A stretch of DNA of 64,000 nucleotides, from contig NZ_JAUTBA010000001.1 in NCBI RefSeq assembly GCF_030818895.1, positions 4,340,001 through 4,404,000 of the forward strand. Direction: 5' to 3'. Positions 56,790 through 64,000 of the stretch are shown here, piece by piece (position 1 is the stretch's first letter; each line of letters opens with the position of its first letter). A program made the position numbers and the translations under genes. This stretch comes from Sphingobacterium zeae (GTDB lineage: Bacteria > Bacteroidota > Bacteroidia > Sphingobacteriales > Sphingobacteriaceae). The notes under the pieces are model-generated. The model had not been told where the DNA came from. It ran no database searches and was given only the letters and a program-made list of their open reading frames with translations.

Positions 56790-57299
56790 TTACTGTTCCC
56801 GTAGCACCTGTACCAGATCTTCCGCTCCGCCGTCAAATTTTTGGCCATTAACAAAAAAGGTTGGCGTCCCATTCACCCCACTCATCATACCACTTTCAAA
56901 ATCTCCTTCCACGCGGTCTACTATTGACTCGTCGTTTAGATCCGATCTGAATTTGTCCATGTCTAAATCCAGCTGCTGGGCCATATCCAGTAGCCATTGG
57001 TCATTGAGTGAATTTTGATTTTCGAAAATAGCATCATGCATTTCCCAGAATTTACCCTGGAGCGCCGCTGCTTCGGCCGCCAGTGCCGCAGATTTGGCAT
57101 AAGGATGCATTTCTGATAAGGGAAAATTGCGAAAGACAAACCGGATCTGACTTCCGAGTTCGGCCATCATCTCTTTTATAACGGGGTGAGCTTTTCCACA
57201 ATGTGGACATTGATAGTCGCCGTATTCGACAATGGTGAGATCTGCCTGACCGTTGCCTAGTATATGATCAGCCTCGCTGACGTTTGGTTTTAATGACAT
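56790..57299 (-). CDS. DsbA-like thioredoxin-fold protein (cytoplasmic)
   Basis: The 169-aa protein has a DsbA/thioredoxin fold with the active site YQCPHCGKAHPV (Cys31, Cys34) and the cis-proline loop GTPTFFVNG. There is no signal peptide, so it acts in the cytoplasm, unlike true DsbA. It is probably a disulfide oxidoreductase or isomerase. It begins 2 bp after the peroxiredoxin gene, and the two may work together. Confidence 0.9.
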   Translation of the reverse strand: MSLKPNVSEADHILGNGQADLTIVEYGDYQCPHCGKAHPVIKEMMAELGSQIRFVFRNFPLSEMHPYAKSAALAAEAAALQGKFWEMHDAIFENQNSLNDQWLLDMAQQLDLDMDKFRSDLNDESIVDRVEGDFESGMMSGVNGTPTFFVNGQKFDGGAEDLVQVLREQ

Positions 57300-57301
57300 A
57301 A

Positions 57302-57763
57302 TTAATTCGTTTTAAGATTTTCCAACGCCTCGATTATACCGTCAGCACCTGGGTTGACAGCGGTTGGCGACAAGTAGCTCCAGGCAATGACACCTTCTTT
57401 ATCGATTACAAAGAGCGCGCGTTTGCACTCACCCTCTTCTTCGTCGTAAACACCATACTGCTTAGCGACCTCACCTTTGCCTTCAAAATCAGCTAAGAGC
57501 GGAAAATGCAGCTTACGCGACTCTGCAAATGCCATATGGCACCATTTACTGTCGACCGAAATACCCATGATCTCGGCATCATACTTCTTAAAATACTTAA
57601 GCATTTCATTGTACAGCGCCATTTGATCGCTACAGACCGGACTCCAGTCTGCCGGATAAAATGCCAGTATTACATTACGTCCTTTAAATTCCGATAATTT
57701 AATTTTTTGATCCGGTGTTGCATACAAGGTAAAATCGGGTGCAACATCATTCTTTTGTAACAT
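57302..57763 (-). CDS. Peroxiredoxin (AhpC/TSA family)
   Basis: With the ATG at 57763 the protein has 153 aa (MLQKNDVAPDFTLYATPDQK); the longer frame to 57841 has no family similarity. The peroxidatic cysteine lies in FYPADWSPVCSDQM, with serine where Thr is usual three residues before it. A second Cys in EGECKRALFVI may be resolving. It reduces hydroperoxides, probably using the disulfide reductase encoded downstream. First gene of the leftward operon. Confidence 0.92.
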   Translation of the reverse strand: MLQKNDVAPDFTLYATPDQKIKLSEFKGRNVILAFYPADWSPVCSDQMALYNEMLKYFKKYDAEIMGISVDSKWCHMAFAESRKLHFPLLADFEGKGEVAKQYGVYDEEEGECKRALFVIDKEGVIAWSYLSPTAVNPGADGIIEALENLKTN

Positions 57764-57886
57764 ATCAATTTTCTTAGAATTCAACCATTTTTTAAGATAC
57801 CGGCGTCTAGATAGTATTGGTATCACTCCTAAATAAAGCACGCTAAAGCAAAAATTGTTTTAAAGAAAAAAAAACACCTTATCCCC

Positions 57887-57927
57887 GATCTGGCTACAAC
57901 ATTCGTTGATCTGCCTACATCTGTCGT
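57887..57927 (+). repeat. Two 20-bp direct repeats spaced 21 bp, probable AraC-type operator
   Basis: GATCTGGCTACAACATTCGT (57887-57906) and GATCTGCCTACATCTGTCGT (57908-57927) agree at 16 of 20 positions with a 21-bp period, i.e. two helical turns. This is the classic geometry for AraC-family activators. The downstream copy overlaps the expected -33 region of the SDR promoter. Confidence 0.7.
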
Positions 57928-57939
57928 ACGGCGATTCAC

Positions 57940-57947
57940 CACCTTTG
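57940..57947 (+). promoter_or_regulatory. -7-like box of the SDR gene
   Basis: CACCTTTG differs from TAnnTTTG only in the first base, 30 bp before the SDR start and 12 bp after the direct repeats. Confidence 0.45.
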
Positions 57948-57977
57948 TACTATTCTTTTATTTAGAAATAGAAACAC

Positions 57978-58829
57978 ATGAAATCACAAAAAGTATGGTT
58001 TGTCACTGGTGCCTCAAAGGGATTAGGTCTCAGTTTAGTTAAAGAGCTGCTTGCTCAGGATTACCTTGTCGTTGCCACATCGCGGACAAAAAGGTCACTG
58101 GAAAATGAAATTGGTGAAGTAGAAAATTTTCTACCGCTAGAAGTAGACATTACGGATGACAAAGATGTCGCCCGCGCAGTACTTTCGGCCATTGATTATT
58201 TCGGAAGAATTGATGTGCTCGTCAATAACGCTGGCTATGGTCAGACCGGCGCACTTGAAGAACTGAGCGAATCAGAAACACGCCGCAACTTCGAGGTTAA
58301 TGTTTTTGGCTCACTAAATGTCATCCGCCACATTGCTCCTCATATGCGCGGTCAACAATCGGGACACATGTTCAATATAGCCTCGATCGGCGGTCTGGTT
58401 GGTAATTACCCGGCATTCGGTGTGTACTGTTCCACGAAATTCGCAGTAGCCGGTTTTAGCGAAGCCCTGGCGACCGAAATGGAACCTTTTGGTGTACATA
58501 CAACTGTAGTTTACCCAGGATACTTCAGAACCGACTTTCTATCCGAAGGTTCCCTACAAACCGCAGCCAATCCAATTGCATCGTACATTACCGCCCGCGA
58601 AAGCGAAGCCACACACCAACACGAGATCAATGGAAATCAGGTAAACGATCCACAGAAAGCTGCAACGCTATTGATCGAGGTGAGCAAACTGCAAGAACCT
58701 CCTGTCCATTTGCTGATGGGTCAGGATGCTTATGAACTGGCAAAAAATAAAATCAACATGTTGACAGCGGAAATTGAAAAGTGGAAAAGCTATACCATAT
58801 CAACCGGTTTTGACAAATCAGCCGAATAA
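57978..58829 (+). CDS. Short-chain dehydrogenase/reductase (SDR)
   Basis: The 283-aa protein is a classical SDR: cofactor motif VTGASKGLG (residues 10-18), NNAGYG, a catalytic Ser in NIASIGG and the YCSTK active site. The Arg and Thr residues after the glycine motif (ATSRTK) suggest NADP. Substrate unknown. An AraC-family regulator follows in the same direction, and a tandem direct repeat precedes the promoter, so the pair probably forms a regulated unit. Confidence 0.92.
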   Translation: MKSQKVWFVTGASKGLGLSLVKELLAQDYLVVATSRTKRSLENEIGEVENFLPLEVDITDDKDVARAVLSAIDYFGRIDVLVNNAGYGQTGALEELSESETRRNFEVNVFGSLNVIRHIAPHMRGQQSGHMFNIASIGGLVGNYPAFGVYCSTKFAVAGFSEALATEMEPFGVHTTVVYPGYFRTDFLSEGSLQTAANPIASYITARESEATHQHEINGNQVNDPQKAATLLIEVSKLQEPPVHLLMGQDAYELAKNKINMLTAEIEKWKSYTISTGFDKSAE

Positions 58830-58898
58830 AACATCGCATTTTGTGTATAAAAAGGAAGCTAGCTGCCAATAAAAAAGAAAATAAGTAAATTTACACGT

Positions 58899-59813
58899 AT
58901 GGAGAATACATTTCGCTTTCATTCCTTGTCGGAATTTCACGGCTTTTGCGGTCTGCCCAAACCAGAGCATCCGTTAATCAGCTTAGTGGACTATAGCCAG
59001 GTACATTACCCTGTAAATGACAACAAATTGAATTGGATACAACATTTTTATTCGATCGGTTTAAAGCGAAATGTAAATGCCCGATTTAACTATGGTCAGC
59101 AGCACTATGATTTTGACTCGGGCGTTCTTTCCTTTGTATCACCCTTACAATTTTTAAAGGTGGAAATTAATCAGGAAGTAGTGGCGCAACCCAGTGGATG
59201 GATCCTGTTGATCCATCCCGATTTCCTCTGGAACAGCGAATTGGCAAAACATATTCACCAGTATGATTTTTTCCAATATCAAGTCAATGAAGCGCTTTTT
59301 CTTTCCGACAAGGAAGAGTCCGTAATCGTCGACATTCTACAGAATATTGAAAAAGAATATCAATCTAACATGGACAAATTCAGCCGCGAACTGATTCTAA
59401 AACAGGTTGAGCGTCTGCTTATTTATGCAGAGCGATTTTATGAACGGCAATTTATGACTCGAAAGCGATCCACGCAGGAGCTGGTTACCAAATTTGAGCA
59501 GTTGCTCACAGCACAGTTCAAACAGGATATGCTACAACAACATGGGGTTCCAACGGTTGGCTTTCTGGCGCAACAGCTTAATTTATCGCCCAATTACCTC
59601 AGCAGCCTGTTGCGTATCTATACACAGCAAAACACCTAACAGCACATTCAACATAAGATGATTGAGTACGCCAAATTGCGGCTAAGCACAAGTACACATA
59701 CTATTAGCGAAATTGCTTATGAGTTAGGCTTTGAGCATCCCCAATCATTCAGTAAGATATTCAAAAAAAACACCCAACAAAGCCCTGTGGAGTTTAGGCA
59801 ATACTTTCAATAA
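58899..59813 (+). pseudogene. AraC-family transcriptional regulator with in-frame stop
   Basis: The frame is continuous over 304 codons except for a TAA at 59637-59639 (codon 247). Before it lie the N-terminal sensor domain and the first DNA-binding helix (FLAQQLNLSPNYLSSLLRIY). After it, in the same frame, comes the rest of the helix-turn-helix (MIEYAKLRLSTST then ISEIAYELGFEHPQSFSKIF). A C-to-T change turning CAA into TAA would explain it, since the family has NTQQHI here. The truncated 246-aa product lacks the second helix-turn-helix. It is either a real nonsense mutation or a sequence error. It probably regulates the SDR gene before it. Confidence 0.75.
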
Positions 59814-59824
59814 ATTACAGTAAT

Positions 59825-60349
59825 TTAATCTGCATAATAGCCGGCTACGCCAATGCCTATCGTCCAGAAGAATTTTGATTTTTCAAGGTCCTCCAATAGC
59901 ATATCTGCATTATCTTCGTATTCGCCGTCGGCTTTTATTTCCTCAATCTCCTCCTGAACATCCTCTTCAGTCACCTGTCGCCATACACCAACCGAGCTAT
60001 TCAAAAATGTATAGCAATATCCTGCTTCAGCATCGTCCACCTCACCTTGGTTTTTATCCGTTAAGATCGTTACAAGTTCAGTTGCTTCCACCTCAAATGG
60101 ATTGACATCATACATGCTGATCACTGTTTTTTCTGGTTTGGGTCCATTGATGCTTTCGATAAATTCAAGCTGTCCTTCATTGTTAAAATCCAGCCGAAGT
60201 TCGAGCTCATCATAATAATATTGGTCGTCCAGCGCATCTGAAGGAGTACCAAGTACACTTTGAACTTCAGCACGAGTTGCACCAAGATCAACCTGACCAA
60301 TACCTTCTATTTGAATTCCCACAAGTGGAATAAGTTGGATCTTTTTCAT
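59825..60349 (-). CDS. Acidic protein of unknown function
   Basis: The 174-aa protein has no signal peptide or membrane helix. The start MKKIQLIPLVGIQIEGIGQV is followed by LGATRAEVQSVLGTPSDALD, a pattern seen in small domains that recur around a glycine-proline turn, then beta-strands and a highly acidic C-terminal helix (EEDVQEEIEEIKADGEYEDN). No family is recognised. It stands alone between the AraC gene and the divergent FNR-like gene. Confidence 0.7.
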   Translation of the reverse strand: MKKIQLIPLVGIQIEGIGQVDLGATRAEVQSVLGTPSDALDDQYYYDELELRLDFNNEGQLEFIESINGPKPEKTVISMYDVNPFEVEATELVTILTDKNQGEVDDAEAGYCYTFLNSSVGVWRQVTEEDVQEEIEEIKADGEYEDNADMLLEDLEKSKFFWTIGIGVAGYYAD

Positions 60350-60462
60350 GTGTATTCAGTAATTTAAAACAGTGTACCTGCATGATTAACAATTTAAAAC
60401 ATGCTATCGTTTTATCTGAAGGAAATATACCTACAGCTTTATGGTGAAATAAATTAAATGAT

Positions 60463-60496
60463 CCTATATACCTTTTTTTATAAAAGGTAATATAGG
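60463..60496. promoter_or_regulatory. Long inverted repeat in the FNR-like gene promoter region
   Basis: CCTATATACCTTTT (60463-60476) and AAAAGGTAATATAGG (60482-60496) are inverted copies with one bulged base. It may be an operator or a terminator for transcripts entering the region. It shares ATACCTTT with the -7 region at 60515-60522. Confidence 0.4.
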
Positions 60497-60509
60497 AATT
60501 TAAACGAAT

Positions 60510-60523
60510 AGGTAATACCTTTG
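60510..60523 (+). promoter_or_regulatory. -7 box and overlapping palindrome of the FNR-like gene
   Basis: TACCTTTG (60516-60523) matches TAnnTTTG, 41 bp before the ATG at 60564. The palindrome AGGTAATACCT (60510-60520) overlaps it and could allow repression or autoregulation. Confidence 0.55.
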
Positions 60524-60563
60524 GACCGACAAAATACCGTCTCACTATACAAATTAGATTTTG

Positions 60564-61256
60564 ATGAAATCGAAAAAAGTAAATACCTGCGACCACTCCT
60601 GCCTTATGTGCCGTTATGTCTTACAAGACTGGCTCGGACAGATCGACCTTCATCGGAAGAATATCAAATTAAAAAAAGGTGAACAGTTTATCACCGAAGG
60701 AGAATCCGTTCGGGGAATTTATTTCATCCAGTCTGGACTCGTCAAAGTTCATCGCAATCTCGGGGATAAAGAAACCATTGTACGATTTGCAAAAAAAGGA
60801 GATATCGTCGGTCATCGTGGGGTCAGTACCGAACAAACTGTGTACCCTATTTCTGCAACAACCCTGGAAGTGTCACAGCTCTGCTTCGTGGAAATGCCGT
60901 TCTTCCTGTCCACACTACGCATAAATCCTGAGCTGAGTTACCGGTTGATGTTGTTTTTTGCCGACGAACTACATCTTTCTGAACAAAAGATGACCCAACT
61001 GACCCAACTTCCTGTTAAAAATCGCCTTGCCTGGAGCCTATTGTTACTTCACCGTATTTTCAGCGAGGAACATAAGGATGGATATATTGGGTTATCCCTA
61101 AGCAAAAAAGACTTAGCTTCCTACGTAGGCACTACGTACGAGACCGTATATCGTACACTGAGCGAACTTATCGAATTAGGAGCCATCATGATGGACAAAA
61201 AAGATATTTTTATTAAAAACCTCCAGCTTCTACAGGATCTATCTGAAGAAAAATAG
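60564..61256 (+). CDS. FNR-like Crp-family regulator with candidate Fe-S cysteines
   Basis: The ATG at 60564 gives 230 aa; a TTG directly before it could add one residue. Three cysteines cluster at the N-terminus (CDHSCLMC: Cys9, Cys13, Cys16) and a fourth lies in the effector domain (SQLCFVEM, Cys107). This is the pattern of FNR-type [4Fe-4S] oxygen sensors. The cyclic-nucleotide-like domain (GEQFITEGESVRGIYFIQSG) and a C-terminal winged helix (LSKKDLASYVGTTYETVYRT) follow. It converges with a nitrite-reduction operon, so control of nitrogen or low-oxygen metabolism is likely. Confidence 0.88.
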   Translation: MKSKKVNTCDHSCLMCRYVLQDWLGQIDLHRKNIKLKKGEQFITEGESVRGIYFIQSGLVKVHRNLGDKETIVRFAKKGDIVGHRGVSTEQTVYPISATTLEVSQLCFVEMPFFLSTLRINPELSYRLMLFFADELHLSEQKMTQLTQLPVKNRLAWSLLLLHRIFSEEHKDGYIGLSLSKKDLASYVGTTYETVYRTLSELIELGAIMMDKKDIFIKNLQLLQDLSEEK

Positions 61257-61292
61257 GGGAGCGAAACCGTCCATGACGGCTAACGACTCCCC
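61256..61292. terminator. Hairpin between the FNR-like and nitrite operon ends
   Basis: GGGGAGCG (61256-61263) pairs with CGACTCCCC (61284-61292) with a single bulge, and CCGTC/GACGG forms an inner stem. It lies between two converging genes. There is no strong T-run. Confidence 0.6.
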
Positions 61293-61323
61293 AAATCATA
61301 TATTCCCTTAAAAATACATCACC

Positions 61324-61716
61324 TTAAAATTTATACCCCATACCGACTCCCAACCTCCATTTACCATCAGCAGCACTCGTTTTTGCGGTATAGAATGCTG
61401 GCAACTGAATGGCAATATGTCGGAATACAGCTGTTAAACCAAATCCCAGAGAGGGCGTAATCCAGGAGTTCTTTGGCTTCCCCGGATCAACCTTATCTTC
61501 TTTCAGCTTTAAGCTAGGCAATAAACCGACCAATAGGCAGCTCTTGGGTGCGAATGTATATTTCAACGCTGGCCCCGTACAATTGATGTAGGCACCATGG
61601 TCGGCATATCCTGCCACAACAATTCCTTCAAATAGACTGCCTTTTACTATTTTTTCCTGACCATACATCTGACTGCTAATCATTAACAGCAAGCATACCG
61701 TCAACAGTTTTTTCAT
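61324..61716 (-). CDS. Small exported protein in the nitrite operon, possible outer-membrane beta protein
   Basis: ATG 61716 gives MKKLLTVCLLLMISSQMYGQ, a signal peptide, and a 130-aa product; an in-frame ATG at 61725 adds three residues. The longer frame to 61851 lies inside the transporter gene and is not used. The mature part alternates polar and hydrophobic residues (GSLFEGIVVAGYADHG; PSLGFGLTAVFRHIAIQLPA) and ends WRLGVGMGYKF, with a C-terminal Phe as in outer-membrane barrels. It begins 14 bp after the transporter stop, so it belongs to the nitrite operon. Function unknown. Confidence 0.8.
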   Translation of the reverse strand: MKKLLTVCLLLMISSQMYGQEKIVKGSLFEGIVVAGYADHGAYINCTGPALKYTFAPKSCLLVGLLPSLKLKEDKVDPGKPKNSWITPSLGFGLTAVFRHIAIQLPAFYTAKTSAADGKWRLGVGMGYKF

Positions 61717-61730
61717 CTGATCCATAAAAT

Positions 61731-62543
61731 TTAAGTTTGCGAAGTCGACACTTTCTCTTTTTGATGATACGTGTAATAAATGGCCATCCCAGTAAAGAGC
61801 AATCCACCGACAATGTTCCCAGCCGTAACAATCAGCTGATTGCACAGCCACCAGTCGGAAATCGTTACTTTTGCTCCAAACATCATTCCTGCGGGAATCA
61901 CAAACATATTGACCACAGCATGCTCATAACCTAAAGCAAAGAATATAAAGATCGGAATACCTGCCGCCAATATCTTTCCAAGCGTAGACTTCGATGTCAT
62001 GGACATCACCACACCCATACACACCATCCAATTACATAGAATGGCTTTGACAAAAGCCGAAAACAAACCCGCAGCACCATGGGCGCTGTATCCAAGTGTT
62101 TTCTTTTCACTGATTAGCATCAGACTATGTTCGATGTTTCCAAGCTGGCTCAATTGACCAGTCTCCGTGCTCGCAGCCCAAAACAAAATCGCAAAGAGTA
62201 CACTACCCAGTAAATTACCTAGAAAAACCCAGAAAAGATTTGAGACCATCGCTTTAAAATTGATCTTTCCTTCAAACCACGCCAATGGTACCAAGGAAAA
62301 ACTTCCCGTCACCAGTTCGAGACCGAGGATGACAATAATCACAAATCCTACTGGAAAAACAAATGCACCAACTAAACCCAACCCGGTCTGGGAAGTAGCC
62401 AATAGGGCAAGAGTAACTGAAATTGCCAGTAAGGCACCTGACAGCGCTCCCCGTATCAAGAGGTCTTTGATCGGAAGCGAAGATTTGTAGATAGCGGTGT
62501 TCATCATCGCACTTGCTACCTCTTTGGGGCTGATATAATCCAT
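61731..62543 (-). CDS. Formate/nitrite transporter family (FocA/NirC) channel
   Basis: ATG 62543 (MDYISPKEVASAMMNTAIYK) gives 270 aa; the frame to 62669 lacks family similarity. The protein has six membrane helices and FNT motifs: KDLLIRGALSGALLAISVTL, LELVTGSFSLVPLAW, LGNLLGSVLFA, KAILCNWMVCMGV and GYEHAVVNMFVIPAGM. Because nirD and nirB lie immediately upstream in the same direction, it is most likely a nitrite uptake channel of the NirC type rather than a formate channel. Confidence 0.93.
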   Translation of the reverse strand: MDYISPKEVASAMMNTAIYKSSLPIKDLLIRGALSGALLAISVTLALLATSQTGLGLVGAFVFPVGFVIIVILGLELVTGSFSLVPLAWFEGKINFKAMVSNLFWVFLGNLLGSVLFAILFWAASTETGQLSQLGNIEHSLMLISEKKTLGYSAHGAAGLFSAFVKAILCNWMVCMGVVMSMTSKSTLGKILAAGIPIFIFFALGYEHAVVNMFVIPAGMMFGAKVTISDWWLCNQLIVTAGNIVGGLLFTGMAIYYTYHQKEKVSTSQT

Positions 62544-62584
62544 CGTATTTTGTTTAATAAGATTTTCGATTAACTTTTTTTTAC

Positions 62585-62932
62585 CTAAGCGGTCATTCCG
62601 ATAAACACACTCCCGTTCTCCACCTTTACCGGATAGGTCTTTATTGCGCATTCTTCTCCCGAAAGACATTCACCTGTATCTAAGGCAAAGGTTTTTTTAT
62701 GAAACGGACAAGCGACTTTAGGCGTTTCTCCCAAAGACCCCAGCATTCCGCGACTTAAAATCATCTGCCGCTTGTGCGGGCATTCATTCTGTGTAGCATA
62801 CCACTCGTTGCGACGGGCGAAATAGAATAGTGCGACCTGCTCGTTGTTTAATTTAAGACAGACTCCACCGTTTTCAATGGCATCTTCTATCCGGCAAGCC
62901 TTCAGCCATTGCATGTCAATTTTCGTACTCAT
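62585..62932 (-). CDS. nirD: Nitrite reductase small subunit, Rieske-type
   Basis: The 115-aa protein is a Rieske-fold NirD. All four [2Fe-2S] ligands are present: CPH (Cys51, His53) and CPFH (Cys75, His78), so it may hold a cluster, unlike many NirD proteins that lack it. It works with NirB in NADH-dependent reduction of nitrite to ammonium. It lies 33 bp after nirB and 41 bp before the nitrite channel gene. Confidence 0.92.
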   Translation of the reverse strand: MSTKIDMQWLKACRIEDAIENGGVCLKLNNEQVALFYFARRNEWYATQNECPHKRQMILSRGMLGSLGETPKVACPFHKKTFALDTGECLSGEECAIKTYPVKVENGSVFIGMTA

Positions 62933-62965
62933 ATGATTTCATTAAAAAGTTTAGCGATTCGCTAT

Positions 62966-64000
62966 TTAATAAGTCCTAATGTTCCAATCGGCGGCTTTCT
63001 TCTGTCCGCGAAAACTTTCAAAGCGAACAGTATCGTCCTTCTCATCAGGTGCATTTACAAAATGAACAAAGCGTTTTCGAATTTCAGGATCTTCGACAGC
63101 TGCTTTCCATTCGCAGCGATAACTGTCGACGAGTAGCTGCATATCCTGCTCCCACGTATCACCCATCCCCAGACTATCCCCTACCACAACATTCCTGAGA
63201 TAATCTATTCCGCCTTCCATTTTGTTGAGCCAGGTAGCCGTTCGTGTCAGCGGGTCTGCAGTGCGGATATAGAACATCAGAAAACGGTCTATATAACGAA
63301 TACACGTTTCGCTATCAATATCCGATGCCAATAATAACGCGTGCTGCGGCTTACTACCGCCATTGCCGCAAACATAGAGGTTCCATCCTTTTTCGGTCGC
63401 AATGATTCCAAAATCCTTACTCTGAGCCTCGGCACACTCACGTATACAGCCGCTAACGGCTGATTTAATCTTATGTGGCGCGCGGAGCCCACGGTAACGT
63501 TCCTCTATCCTTATCGCAAAAGAAACGCTGTCGTGCAGCCCAAACCTACACCAGGTACTTCCAACGCAGCTTTTAACGGTCCGAAGCGCCTTACCATAAG
63601 CATGTCCACTCTCAAAACCTGCAGTAATGAGCTCTTCCCAGATAAAGGGCAAATCATTGAGATGTGCACCAAATAGGTCGATGCGCTGTCCACCAGTAAT
63701 TTTTGTATACAGATTGTATTTCTTAGCCACCTCCCCGATTACAATCAGTTTATCGGGGGTAATTTCACCTCCTGGAATACGCGGAACAACTGAATACGTC
63801 CCGCCCTTCTGTAAGTTGGCCAGGTAACGGTCATTGCTGTCCTGAGCCACATCATTGCCCTTTCCCAAAATCATTTCATTCCAGAGACTGGCAAGCAAGG
63901 AAGAGATTAAAGGTTTACAGACTTCGCATCCATGCCCATGTCCCAGTGCATCCAACACCCGATCGTAACTTTTCAGTTCGTGGATCTTGATCAGGTCATA
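62966..64000 (-). CDS. nirB: NADH-dependent nitrite reductase large subunit (C-terminal part)
   Basis: The frame is open to the window edge, so the N-terminal FAD/NADH region is missing; 344 residues are seen. The sequence before the apparent internal start (IKIHELKSYDRVLDALGHGH) is typical NirB, so no start lies in the window. Seen: the BFD-type motif GCEVCKPL, sulfite/nitrite-reductase domains with GGQRIDLFG, and the siroheme-[4Fe-4S] ligands CVGSTWC and CIREC. It reduces nitrite to ammonium in the cytoplasm. First seen gene of the leftward operon nirB-nirD-channel-small exported protein. Confidence 0.94.
   Translation of the reverse strand, partial: YDLIKIHELKSYDRVLDALGHGHGCEVCKPLISSLLASLWNEMILGKGNDVAQDSNDRYLANLQKGGTYSVVPRIPGGEITPDKLIVIGEVAKKYNLYTKITGGQRIDLFGAHLNDLPFIWEELITAGFESGHAYGKALRTVKSCVGSTWCRFGLHDSVSFAIRIEERYRGLRAPHKIKSAVSGCIRECAEAQSKDFGIIATEKGWNLYVCGNGGSKPQHALLLASDIDSETCIRYIDRFLMFYIRTADPLTRTATWLNKMEGGIDYLRNVVVGDSLGMGDTWEQDMQLLVDSYRCEWKAAVEDPEIRKRFVHFVNAPDEKDDTVRFESFRGQKKAADWNIRTY

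Noticed and set aside
61717..61851. N-terminal extension of the small exported protein
   Set aside because: It lies within the channel gene; the downstream ATG opens a proper signal peptide.
62544..62669. N-terminal extension of the FocA/NirC channel
   Set aside because: It overlaps the nirD 3' end, is highly charged and unlike the family; the ATG at 62543 fits.
1..64000. CRISPR arrays, tRNA/rRNA genes, insertion sequences
   Set aside because: No regular spaced repeats, no cloverleaf or rRNA sequence and no transposase frames were recognised when reading the window.

Overview
The window looks like chromosomal DNA of a Bacteroidota bacterium, most likely a Sphingobacteriaceae member close to Sphingobacterium. 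The evidence is four SusC/SusD pairs, two ECF-sigma/FecR pairs, a hybrid two-component regulator, many secreted glycosidases, and TAnnTTTG-type -7 boxes. No rRNA, tRNA, insertion sequence, prophage or CRISPR array was recognised. It is mainly a chain of polysaccharide utilisation loci (PULs) with redox, regulatory and nitrite-assimilation genes at the right end.

Layout. 1-1962: the 5' part of a surface lipoprotein resembling a GH13 amylase, preceded by two LacI-type palindromes and a lacI-family gene. 2105-17972 (PUL A): ECF sigma, FecR, STN-type SusC, SusD, an unusual GH88-GH29 fusion, a frameshifted SGNH esterase, a GH29 fucosidase and an exported Gfo/Idh/MocA protein, all leftward and closed by a strong terminator. 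An alginate-lyase-fold lyase is divergent from sigma. The set suggests a fucosylated, uronic-acid-containing, possibly acetylated glycan. 17983-32884 (PUL B): a near-complete fructan locus with MFS transporter, fructokinase, SusC, SusD, surface binding lipoprotein, surface GH32 lipoprotein and a second secreted GH32. It is controlled by a divergent hybrid two-component system with a sugar-binding sensor. 33110-35371: an isolated GH92 mannosidase. 35993-43950 (locus C): ECF sigma, FecR, STN-SusC, SusD and a TPR/thioredoxin protein, with no glycosidase.

44108-50541: a membrane-anchored NAPE-PLD-like metallo-hydrolase, a frameshifted AraC regulator, a Crp-family regulator, and an OmpR/HisKA two-component system divergent from a GH29 fucosidase across three 11-bp tandem repeats. 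50675-55690 (locus D): a SusC/SusD pair with no regulator beside it. 55857-59813: a small operon of peroxiredoxin, DsbA-like thioredoxin and alpha/beta hydrolase. Divergent from it are an SDR and an AraC regulator interrupted by an in-frame stop. A two-copy direct repeat with 21-bp spacing lies between them. 59825-64000: an acidic protein of unknown function, an FNR-like regulator with four candidate Fe-S cysteines, and a leftward nitrite operon (nirB, nirD, FocA/NirC-type channel, small exported protein) that runs off the right edge.

Three genes are broken by one-base events (about 6009, 46018 and 59637). These may be real pseudogenes or sequence errors. Starts were adjusted by hand for several genes where the longest open frame runs into a neighbour or lacks a sensible signal peptide.
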